In this document: positions 5,240 to 11,403 of the stretch, piece by piece
Numbering within the stretch: the first letter of the stretch is position 1
Layout of the letters: the number at the start of each line of letters is the position of its first letter
Source: Clostridia bacterium
Lineage (GTDB): Bacteria; Bacillota_A; Clostridia; Christensenellales; Borkfalkiaceae
NCBI GenBank assembly: GCA_017456945.1
Contig: JAFTIK010000103.1
Coordinates: 1 to 11,403, forward strand
DNA length: 11,403 nucleotides
Direction of reading: 5' to 3'
Notes under the pieces: model-generated
Database searches by the model: none
Told to the model about the DNA's origin: nothing
What the model saw: the letters and a program-made list of their open reading frames with translations, nothing else
Position numbers and translations under genes: made by a program

Positions 5240-6322
5240 ATGCTTACAAGTGAAATGATAAAACAAGCGGCGTTTGAAGCAGGCGCGGACCTTTGCGGTA
5301 TCGGGCCTATGTCCCGTTTTAAGGGCGCGCCCGACGTTATGAATCCACAGTTTCTATTCCCACAGGCTAAAAGTTGTATAGCCCTTGCGTTTAGAATTCC
5401 CCGTGGCGTGCAAAGGGGTATTGAAGAAGGCACTCAATTCTATCAATATCCGTCTATGGCTTACGGCGGTATCAACGAAATTTACGCGCCTGCCGTTTTG
5501 CACCATATAGGTAAAGTTATAGAAGATAACGGCTACGAAGCTTTCGTTTACAGAAATACGGGCGCGCGTGGCGCAGTTTCCGATATGGATGGTTCGCCGG
5601 GGAACAGCCTATCCCCTGAAGAACAGATTGAAGTAAGCAAACACGCAAAGGGAAAAACTGCGCACCACAGAAGCGTTCAGTTCACTCGCCCCGTAGAAGA
5701 CGGTAAGCAACCACCCGATTTGCAGTTTCAGTTCAGACTTGCAGCAGTAGCGTGTGGGCTTGGCGAAATCGGTTGGAGCAAAATGCTTTTAACCCCCGAA
5801 TTCGGGCCTTTACAAAGGGTGGCGTTCATATTTACAGACGCAGAACTTGAATACGACCCTATGTATTCGGGCAAACCCTTGTGTAGAAAGTGTGGCGCTT
5901 GCGTAAGAGAATGCCCCGGTGGCTGTATTCCCGCAATCAATTCGGGAAAGACTGTAACCGTTAATCTCGACGGCAAGATTTGCGAGTGGGGTGATATAGA
6001 TATGTGGCGTTGTTACGCTTTCTATACCCACGGCGGTAGATATTTTAACCCATTCGTTCCCAAGGAAGTTTTCGACAAGAACGAAGACGGTATGTTAGAT
6101 TTGCTTGAAGGTAAGACGGACGTTGCAAACGAAAAAGAAGTTATGAAAGTTTACACGGCTTTGGAAAAATATTTCCCAAGTTGGGTTGGCTACAACATGG
6201 CTAAATGCGGTGGCTGTATTCGCGCTTGCGTAAGCATGCTCGAAAAGAAAGGCGGTTGCATGGAAGGCAGATTTGAAAGCCCCTTACGTACCAAGATGAA
6301 AGCGTGGAAGATGGACAGATGA
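5240..6322 (+). CDS. QueG/reductive-dehalogenase-like protein 1 with two [4Fe-4S] clusters, 360 aa
   Basis: The family includes epoxyqueuosine reductase (QueG) and reductive dehalogenases (RdhA), cytosolic or exported enzymes that use base-off cobalamin and two [4Fe-4S] clusters for reductive cleavage. Visible features are the N-terminal FEAGADLCGIGPMSRF, the FPQAKSCIALAFRIPRG strand, the hallmark CGLGEIGWSKMLLTPEFGP, and the ferredoxin motif C215-x2-C218-x2-C221-x3-C225-P. A second cysteine set follows at C258 (MWRC) and C323, C326, C330 (CGGCIRAC). About 60 residues separate the two sets, unlike the compact ferredoxin domain of QueG. A segment at roughly residues 112-145 (DGSPGNSLSPEEQ) is longer than in the two paralogues downstream. 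There is no Tat signal, so it is not a classical respiratory dehalogenase. GGAGG lies 6 bases before the ATG. Its stop overlaps the cupin start (ATGA at 6319). Cobalamin binding is inferred from family, not visible. Confidence 0.75.
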   Translation: MLTSEMIKQAAFEAGADLCGIGPMSRFKGAPDVMNPQFLFPQAKSCIALAFRIPRGVQRGIEEGTQFYQYPSMAYGGINEIYAPAVLHHIGKVIEDNGYEAFVYRNTGARGAVSDMDGSPGNSLSPEEQIEVSKHAKGKTAHHRSVQFTRPVEDGKQPPDLQFQFRLAAVACGLGEIGWSKMLLTPEFGPLQRVAFIFTDAELEYDPMYSGKPLCRKCGACVRECPGGCIPAINSGKTVTVNLDGKICEWGDIDMWRCYAFYTHGGRYFNPFVPKEVFDKNEDGMLDLLEGKTDVANEKEVMKVYTALEKYFPSWVGYNMAKCGGCIRACVSMLEKKGGCMEGRFESPLRTKMKAWKMDR

Positions 6323-6705
6323 TAGAAATTATCAAAAGAGAAAAAGACGGGTTTTGTCCTACCGTAACTTTCGGTGGCTGGAAAACGGCGTTCATAAGCT
6401 ACTCGGAACAGTACGACAAGATAAAGGTAATGAAACGCCATAACCTTACCGACGAAACGTTCTATCTTATAGAAGGCAAGGCGACTTGTTACATATTAGA
6501 AGACGGCAAATTTACGCTAATCCCGTTAGAAAAGGGAAAGGCGTATAACGTTAAGGCGGGAACTTGGCATCATTTAAGGGTTAGCCAAGACGGGCTTTTG
6601 GCGGTCGTAGAAAATAGCGACACAAACAAGGATAATACCCAAACTAAAATATTAACCGATAAAGAATTAGAGGAGATTGAAAATGATAACGGCTTCAATG
6701 ATTAA
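6319..6705 (+). CDS. Small single-domain cupin protein, 128 aa
   Basis: This is a single beta-barrel cupin. Motif 1 is seen as H41-x4-E46-x6-G53 (RHNLTDETFYLIEG) and motif 2 as the KAGTWHHLRVS segment with H84/H85. The usual HxH of motif 1 is H41-N-L43, so one metal ligand is replaced by leucine. If a metal is bound, its ligands are probably H41, E46 and H84 or H85. The tail (ENSDTNKDNTQTKIL) resembles those of sugar-related cupins. Such proteins isomerise, epimerise or bind small polar compounds; which applies here is unknown. The start chosen is the ATG at 6319, overlapping the previous stop as ATGA, with GGAAG 8 bases upstream; a GTG at 6304 in frame is less likely. Its 3' end overlaps the next gene by 23 bp. 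Its place between paralogous iron-sulfur genes suggests that it serves the same pathway. Confidence 0.78.
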   Translation: MIEIIKREKDGFCPTVTFGGWKTAFISYSEQYDKIKVMKRHNLTDETFYLIEGKATCYILEDGKFTLIPLEKGKAYNVKAGTWHHLRVSQDGLLAVVENSDTNKDNTQTKILTDKELEEIENDNGFND

Positions 6706-7588
6706 AGAAAAAGCCAAGGAACTAGGCGCAGGCGTCTGTGGCATAGGGGATATAAAGCATTTTATAGGCGACGACCCCCAACACAACCCCTTGCAGATTT
6801 TGCCGAACGCAAAGTGTATTATAGGCTTCGGCTTACCCGTTCCCAAGGGCTTATATATGGCTATGAGCGAACAAAGACAATATTTTAACTACGTAAATCT
6901 CGGCGTTAAATATACCGACGAAAGTTTTGCGGAAATTTTCCTACTTAAAATGGGGGGGATGATAGAAGACGCGGGCTACGACGCTTGCTTGCAAAGAAGC
7001 GTTCCCGGTTTTAGAGTTAAAGGGGATAAAACGACCAACCCCGAAGTTAGCCGTATTTACGAACTTCAGTTTGCAAGCCCAGTAGAAGAAGGCAAGCCTG
7101 CCCCCGACGTAATTATAGATTACAATAAGGCGGCGGTTATTTGCGGGCTTGGCAGTATAGGTAAGCACGGCAAGGTAATCGCGCCAAAATACGGTACTTT
7201 TATGCGTTACGTATTTATAATAACCGATATGCCGTTAGAGTGTGACCAACCCTTTACCGAACAACTATGCGATGGGTGTAATAAGTGCCTTAACGCTTGC
7301 CCTGGTAAAGCCATAAGTGAAAGCGGGGTGGATAGTTGGCAATGTAGCGTTTACTATCGTGGCGCGCATAAGAGCAACCCCTTTATGACCGACGAGTTCT
7401 TAAAAGGTCACCCTGAAAGAGAAGCGATAATAAACGGGGAAAAGAAGTTTGATAGTCAAAGCGCAAACGAAATTTACCCCCAACTTAACTTTTTACCCAA
7501 AACGCATTTCGGCTACGTCGCTTGCCTTTGCGGAAAGAGTTGCGAAACCATATGCTATAAACACTTAAAGGAGCAGGGTAAGATATGA
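6683..7588 (+). CDS. QueG/reductive-dehalogenase-like protein 2 with two [4Fe-4S] clusters, 301 aa
   Basis: This paralogue shares the QueG/RdhA-type core: EKAKELGAGVCGIGDIKHF at the start, LPNAKCIIGFGLPVPKG, CGLGSIGKHGKVIAPKYG, and the cluster motif C196-x2-C199-x2-C202-x3-C206-P. The second set is C221 in SWQCSVYYRG and C283, C287, C291 (CGKSCETIC), with an extra C281. The motif W-x-C-x3-Y followed by NPF is shared with the other two copies and marks a subfamily. It is the shortest copy and lacks the RG-x5-EGT-x-YYQY-type segment of copies 1 and 3 (it has SEQRQYFNYV), so substrate or partner specificity may differ. The start is the ATG at 6683 because GAGGAG at 6670-6675 precedes it by 7 bases; a TTG at 6677 in frame lies too close to that site. 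It overlaps the cupin gene and is joined to copy 3 by ATGA at 7585. Confidence 0.75.
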   Translation: MITASMIKEKAKELGAGVCGIGDIKHFIGDDPQHNPLQILPNAKCIIGFGLPVPKGLYMAMSEQRQYFNYVNLGVKYTDESFAEIFLLKMGGMIEDAGYDACLQRSVPGFRVKGDKTTNPEVSRIYELQFASPVEEGKPAPDVIIDYNKAAVICGLGSIGKHGKVIAPKYGTFMRYVFIITDMPLECDQPFTEQLCDGCNKCLNACPGKAISESGVDSWQCSVYYRGAHKSNPFMTDEFLKGHPEREAIINGEKKFDSQSANEIYPQLNFLPKTHFGYVACLCGKSCETICYKHLKEQGKI

Positions 7589-8550
7589 GAAACAAAATTA
7601 TAGAATTAGCAAAAAAATGTGATGCGGATATAGTAGGCTTTGCGCCTGCATCTCGCTTTGATAAAGACGACGCCGTTTTTAAGATTTTTCCACAAACCAA
7701 AACGGTTATAGGTTTAGGCTTTAGAATTTTGCGCGGTATTTTCCGTGGGGTAGAAGAAGGCACGACCTATTATCAATATACTACTATGGGTGTGGAAAAC
7801 TTAGAAGAAACGGTTATGCCGATGGCTCTTTTAAGGGTTGCTAACCTTATAGAACAAGATGGTTACGTGGCAGTTCCGCAACGTATTAGCCCCTTAATAC
7901 TTGGTGAAACGGGCACGACCAACCCTGAAGTAGATTATACCGACGTTTTCCACGGCGTTAAGGCGGAAAACCAACTTAACTTCTTGGAAACTGCCGTTAA
8001 GTGCGGGCTAGGCGAAAAGAGTATGATTAACAGTTTGCTAACCCCCGAATACGGCCCGTTTATTAGATACTGTTTTATTCTTACCGATATGGAATTAGAA
8101 GAAACGCCATTAGTAAAAGCAAATCTTTGCGACGGGTGTGGCGAGTGTATTAAGGCTTGCCCTGGTAGAGCGATAGGCGCTAACGGCAAAACGGACACTT
8201 GGCGTTGCGCAGTATATTACAACGGCGCTAACGGCAGTAAAAATCCGTTTATGCCCCCAGAAGCCTTTTCTACCTTCGATAAGCAAAAGAAAATGCAGAT
8301 AATTAACGGCGAAGCCGAATTCGATACCGAAGGGGCTAAGGAAATTTTAAATAACATTTATTTCTATCCGCCGGCAAAACACTTCTACCGTACTTCTATT
8401 TGCGGTAGGGCGTGCGATAGGGCTTGTTACATACACCTAGAAGAAAAGGGGTTAATTACAAAAAAATACAACAGACCTTTCAGAGAAAAGGAAGACTGGA
8501 AATTGAGTACCGAACAGTTTGAAAATTTCGGTAAAGGAGAAGACAAATGA
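7585..8550 (+). CDS. QueG/reductive-dehalogenase-like protein 3 with two [4Fe-4S] clusters, 321 aa
   Basis: This third copy has LAKKCDADIVGFAPASRF, FPQTKTVIGLGFRILRG, an EGTTYYQYTTMG segment like EGTQFYQYPSMA of copy 1, and the TTNPEVDYTD segment shared with copy 2. The cluster motifs are C182-x2-C185-x2-C188-x3-C192-P, then C208 (TWRCAVYYNG) and C273, C277, C281 (CGRACDRAC). In the family's GLGEIG motif the copy reads GLGEKSMINS, losing the IG, so the cofactor pocket may differ. It carries a C-terminal extension of about 35 residues rich in Lys and Glu. No signal peptide is present, so it is probably cytosolic. It is translationally coupled on both sides (ATGA at 7585 and at 8547). Possible roles are a third enzyme in a series, or a subunit of a hetero-oligomer with the other copies; the sequence cannot decide. 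Confidence 0.75.
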   Translation: MRNKIIELAKKCDADIVGFAPASRFDKDDAVFKIFPQTKTVIGLGFRILRGIFRGVEEGTTYYQYTTMGVENLEETVMPMALLRVANLIEQDGYVAVPQRISPLILGETGTTNPEVDYTDVFHGVKAENQLNFLETAVKCGLGEKSMINSLLTPEYGPFIRYCFILTDMELEETPLVKANLCDGCGECIKACPGRAIGANGKTDTWRCAVYYNGANGSKNPFMPPEAFSTFDKQKKMQIINGEAEFDTEGAKEILNNIYFYPPAKHFYRTSICGRACDRACYIHLEEKGLITKKYNRPFREKEDWKLSTEQFENFGKGEDK

Positions 8551-9797
8551 ACGGAGAAAAATTAAGAATAGTAGTTGTTGGTTGCGGAAGATTTTCACCA
8601 TTTTTCGTTCCACTATTTAAGGCTCACCCCGTAACCGAAAAGGTTTGGGTTTGCGACCAAAAAAGAGATAGGGCTGAAGACTTTGCAAAGAGATTCGACG
8701 TTGAAATTATGGATAGTTTTGAACAAGCGCTCGCTTCTAAAGAAGTAAACGCCGTTGCAATCTTTACCCAACGCTTTAAGCACGGTCAAATGGTTATCGA
8801 CGCGTTAAAGGCGGGTAAACACGTTTACTCTGCCGTTCCTTGCGCCGTTTCCGTTGACGAAATTAAGCAGATTGAAAAACTTGTAAGAGAAACTAGACTT
8901 ACCTATTCTATGGGCGAAACGGGTTTCTACCGCGCCCCCGCTATCTATTGTAGGGAAGAATACAAGAAAGGAACTTTCGGCAAGTTCGTTTACGCAGAAG
9001 CGCAGTACAACCACGATATTCGTAATATGGAAAACAGTTTTAAGAGTTCTGGTGGTGACGACTGGCGTCGTTTCGCGGGTGTTCCGCCCTTCTTCTATCC
9101 TACGCACTCTACTTCTATGATACTCTCTGCAATGCCTGGCGTTTACGTTAAAAAGGTTTCTGCAGTAGGTTATAAAGAAAGTCCTAGAACGGATATTTAC
9201 GGGGAAGGAAAGAATAATTACGATAACCCGTTCGCCTGCGAAAGTATGCTTTTACAACTCTCTAACGGGGGTGTAGCAAGGGTTAGCGAAAACAGATGTA
9301 TCGGTTGGATGTCCCCCGAAACGTACATTACGCAGTTCTTTGGCTCGGAAGGTGGATACGAATTCTCTGTTGCCCACCATCACCAAGCCGTTTGGGACCC
9401 CGAAAGACCGGGTAAGGTTATTATGAAAGACGTTACTGAAAGATTGCAACCTAAGTCGGTTTACGACTTAATCAACCAAGATTACGACAAAGCAATTCAA
9501 GCGATTGCAGATACCGCGGGGTTTGACGAAACTTCGCCTATTCAACCCACCCAAAGATTGCCCAAAGAATTTGAAGGAATTGAGAACAGACATAACGGCA
9601 CGCACCATTTCCTTATCGACGACTTCTGTAAGGCGTTCGATACGGGCAAACTTTCGCCCACGAATATTTGGGCTGTTGCAAGATACAATATCCCTGGCTT
9701 AATCGCCCATCAATCTGCTCTTCAAGGCGGGGTGCTTTTAGACGTGCCCGACCTTGGCGACCCACCCGCAGACTGGGAAGTTTTGGACTATAAATAA
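8547..9797 (+). CDS. Gfo/Idh/MocA family NAD(P)-dependent enzyme with altered EKP motif, 416 aa
   Basis: The N-terminal Rossmann fold is clear (LRIVVVGCGRFSPFF, VWVCDQKRDRAEDFAKRF, VNAVAIFTQRFKHGQMVIDAL, AGKHVYS). The C-terminal half has the family's alpha/beta substrate domain (GTFGKFVYAEAQYNHDIR, DDWRRF, FYPTHSTSMILSAMPG with H187). Family members oxidise or reduce sugars and inositols at a ring carbon. The EKP motif that normally supplies a catalytic lysine reads AVP here (A96-V97-P98), so that lysine is missing. A similar VP variant is found, as far as I recall, among GH109-type members, which hydrolyse glycosides by transient NAD+-dependent oxidation and elimination. A redox-assisted lyase or glycosidase is therefore as plausible as a plain dehydrogenase. 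Overlap with the upstream stop (ATGA at 8547) and an 18-bp gap to the glycosidase gene tie it to the operon. AAAGGAG at 8533-8539 supports the start. Confidence 0.85.
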   Translation: MNGEKLRIVVVGCGRFSPFFVPLFKAHPVTEKVWVCDQKRDRAEDFAKRFDVEIMDSFEQALASKEVNAVAIFTQRFKHGQMVIDALKAGKHVYSAVPCAVSVDEIKQIEKLVRETRLTYSMGETGFYRAPAIYCREEYKKGTFGKFVYAEAQYNHDIRNMENSFKSSGGDDWRRFAGVPPFFYPTHSTSMILSAMPGVYVKKVSAVGYKESPRTDIYGEGKNNYDNPFACESMLLQLSNGGVARVSENRCIGWMSPETYITQFFGSEGGYEFSVAHHHQAVWDPERPGKVIMKDVTERLQPKSVYDLINQDYDKAIQAIADTAGFDETSPIQPTQRLPKEFEGIENRHNGTHHFLIDDFCKAFDTGKLSPTNIWAVARYNIPGLIAHQSALQGGVLLDVPDLGDPPADWEVLDYK

Positions 9798-9815
9798 TAG
9801 GTTAGGAGTTTTATA

Positions 9816-11403
9816 ATGAAATTAAATAACGTTTGGGGGTACGGTCAACTTTTCGGTTTTTCCGCGCTCGACGGTGTGAATAGGTTTAACAACGATTTTG
9901 TCGGCACGCTTACCCAAAAAAAAATAGGTATTCGCTTTGAACTTACAGAGTGGGTAAAGGTTTTCTTTCCCGTAAAAGGCAAGGTTACCTTTAACGCTAT
10001 TACGGGTGATATGATTGACGCTCAAACTAAAGACGGGCAGGTGTTTATAACTTTTGCCGACTGTGATACTATCGTTGGGTATTCACCCGTAGTTCCCGAA
10101 ATTATCACACAAAAAAAATGGAATTATAAAAAGAGTATCGGGGTGGAAGTTTGGTTTAACTCGTCCGACGCTATTACTAGATTAGTTAGAGAAGAAAACG
10201 GGCTTTATAAGTTTGCCATCTGCCACTCTGAAGCGGCATATTCGCTTGCTAGGGCAAAGGCTAAAGAGATGATTGATTGTGACGTGCAGGCGTTAAAAAA
10301 TGCTAGATACGACTATTTTGCCAAGTTGCCAAAGTGTAAGAACAAAAAGTACGAACGCCTTTACTATAAAGCGCTTTCGGTAAACAAAGTAAACGTTCGC
10401 ACGGCAGAAGGCAATATCCCTTGCACTTGGACTACGCCCGACCGTGTTCCGCACAAGCGTATGTGGTTGTGGGATAGCGTTTTCCACGCCCTTGCAATAG
10501 TTAAATACAACCCCGAACTTGCAAAAAACGCTATAAGAGCGGTAATTGCGCAAAGAAGAAAGGACGGGTTTATCCCCGCAATGATGAACCCCTATTCCCG
10601 TGGCGACCTTACTCAACCGCAAGTTTTATCTTGGGGGGTTTGGGAAGTGTATAATGAAACTGGGGATATAGAGTTCCTTAAAGAGAATGTAAGCGCGCTC
10701 GAAGGCTATCTTACTTGGGATATAAACAACCGCGATAACAACGGTAACGGGCTTTTAGAGTGGTTTACCGAGCCCGAATATACCGAAAGCAAGTGTGGCG
10801 AATCGGGCATAGATAACTCGCCTAAATTTGAGTTTGACGAAGAGATGGATTCTGTGGATTTCTCGTCTTTCCTTGCTCACGACGCGGATTATCTTGCAAA
10901 GATTTATAACGAACTCGGCGACGAGAAAAACGCCGAAAAATGGCAAAGCGTATCCGACGGAATTAAGCAGAAAATAAACCAACTTTTGTGGTGTGAAGAA
11001 GACGGCGTTTATTACGATAGGCTTTTGAGTGGAAAGTTCACTAAAGTTCTTACGCCGACTAGTTTCTTACCCCTATTTGCAGGTGTTCCTACAAAAGAAC
11101 AAGCCCAAAAGATGGTAAAGACGCTTACCGACGAGAACTTGTTGTGGACGCCCGTTCCCCTTGCTACCGTTTCTAAAAATCACCCTATGTATTCTACGGA
11201 TATGTGGCGTGGTGGCGTGTGGCTAAATTTCAATTACTTTATTATAAAGGGTTTAATGAATTACGGTTTTTCTGACGTTGCCGAAGAACTTAAAAACAAA
11301 ACGCTTGAAACGATATATAAATGGTATAAAAAGACGGGGGCAATCTTCGAGTTTTACGACCCCGAAGACAAGGTTTACCCCTATCAATGCGAAAGAAAAG
11401 GCA
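9816..11403 (+). CDS. GH63/trehalase-type glycoside hydrolase, 3' truncated by the window
   Basis: The frame is open from the ATG at 9816 to the end of the window (529 codons). The catalytic domain has the (alpha/alpha)6-barrel signatures of clan GH-G (GH63, GH37 and relatives): HKRMWLWDSVFHALAI (W219-D220-S221), the region around GESGIDNSPKFE with D333 as probable catalytic acid, MWRGGVWLNFNYF (463 onward), and AIFEFYDPEDKVYPYQ with E512 as probable base. The family inverts alpha-glucosidic bonds, as in processing alpha-glucosidase, trehalase or mannosylglycerate hydrolase; the exact linkage is not readable. The first 190 residues are a separate, probably beta-rich N-terminal domain as in bacterial GH63 proteins. 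There is no signal peptide, so it should act on an imported substrate in the cytosol. AGGAG at 9804-9808 precedes the start by 7 bases. Only the C-terminal tail should be missing, as both catalytic residues are present. Confidence 0.85.
   Translation, partial: MKLNNVWGYGQLFGFSALDGVNRFNNDFVGTLTQKKIGIRFELTEWVKVFFPVKGKVTFNAITGDMIDAQTKDGQVFITFADCDTIVGYSPVVPEIITQKKWNYKKSIGVEVWFNSSDAITRLVREENGLYKFAICHSEAAYSLARAKAKEMIDCDVQALKNARYDYFAKLPKCKNKKYERLYYKALSVNKVNVRTAEGNIPCTWTTPDRVPHKRMWLWDSVFHALAIVKYNPELAKNAIRAVIAQRRKDGFIPAMMNPYSRGDLTQPQVLSWGVWEVYNETGDIEFLKENVSALEGYLTWDINNRDNNGNGLLEWFTEPEYTESKCGESGIDNSPKFEFDEEMDSVDFSSFLAHDADYLAKIYNELGDEKNAEKWQSVSDGIKQKINQLLWCEEDGVYYDRLLSGKFTKVLTPTSFLPLFAGVPTKEQAQKMVKTLTDENLLWTPVPLATVSKNHPMYSTDMWRGGVWLNFNYFIIKGLMNYGFSDVAEELKNKTLETIYKWYKKTGAIFEFYDPEDKVYPYQCERKG

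Noticed and set aside
6071..6077. TTCGACA match to the Spo0A box inside QueG/RdhA-like gene 1
   Set aside because: It lies within coding sequence (Phe-Asp-Lys codons) away from any promoter; a 7-bp match is expected by chance in a window of this size.
5240..8550. Classical respiratory reductive dehalogenases
   Set aside because: No Tat signal peptide on any copy, no small membrane-anchor rdhB-type gene nearby, and the proteins are shorter than typical RdhA; a cytosolic QueG-like or uncharacterised subfamily fits better.
10293..10622. Minus-strand open frame of 109 codons inside the GH63-like gene
   Set aside because: It is antisense to a conserved catalytic domain with clear motifs, has no ribosome binding site and no recognisable product.
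1..11403. CRISPR arrays, tRNA or rRNA genes, insertion sequences, integrases or attachment sites
   Set aside because: I saw no spaced repeats, no tRNA-like cloverleaf, no transposase or recombinase motif and no long direct or inverted repeats beyond the terminators and operators listed.

Overview
The window looks like chromosomal DNA from an anaerobic, spore-forming member of the Bacillota (Clostridia). The reasons are a clear Spo0A sporulation regulator, strong AAGGAG-type ribosome binding sites before nearly every gene, tight operon packing with ATGA stop/start overlaps, rho-independent terminators with T-rich arms, and many iron-sulfur proteins. I cannot name the species. An uncultivated gut Clostridia lineage is a guess from the overall style, not something shown by the sequence.

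Layout. (1) 1-752 (+) is the 3' end of a large, probably surface-exposed or secreted protein whose N-terminus lies outside the window. It ends in a perfect 19-bp hairpin terminator that also closes the convergent gene. (2) 814-2073 (-) encodes a ferritin-like, probable di-iron protein. (3) 2074-2306 is a divergent control region with three copies of a TGTACA-centred palindrome, one perfect and one near-perfect Spo0A box, and a good sigma-A promoter for spo0A. (4) 2307-3062 (+) is spo0A, with its own terminator. (5) 3186-4028 (-) is an AraC-family regulator starting at TTG, with an N-terminal cupin-like sensor region. (6) 4029-4185 is the short divergent promoter region between araC and a long operon. 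It holds two 8-bp direct repeats 21 bp apart, the second overlapping a putative -35, as at AraC-activated promoters. (7) 4186 to beyond 11403 (+) is one tightly coupled operon: a U32-peptidase-like iron-sulfur protein, a QueG/reductive-dehalogenase-like protein, a small cupin, two more QueG/reductive-dehalogenase-like proteins, a Gfo/Idh/MocA oxidoreductase lacking the usual catalytic lysine, and a GH63/trehalase-type glycosidase cut off by the window end.

How it may work together. The operon mixes carbohydrate enzymes (glycosidase, Gfo/Idh-type enzyme, cupin, AraC-type regulator) with oxygen-sensitive redox enzymes (three paralogous two-[4Fe-4S] proteins of the family that uses cobalamin in QueG and RdhA, plus a U32-like protein, a family that includes O2-independent hydroxylases). 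I infer an inducible cytosolic pathway that opens and reduces an unusual glycoside or modified sugar. The substrate is unknown and no transporter is visible. This operon is the best candidate for an undescribed system. The second point of interest is the ferritin-like/spo0A intergenic region, which suggests that an unknown palindrome-binding regulator and Spo0A act on both an iron/redox gene and the sporulation switch.
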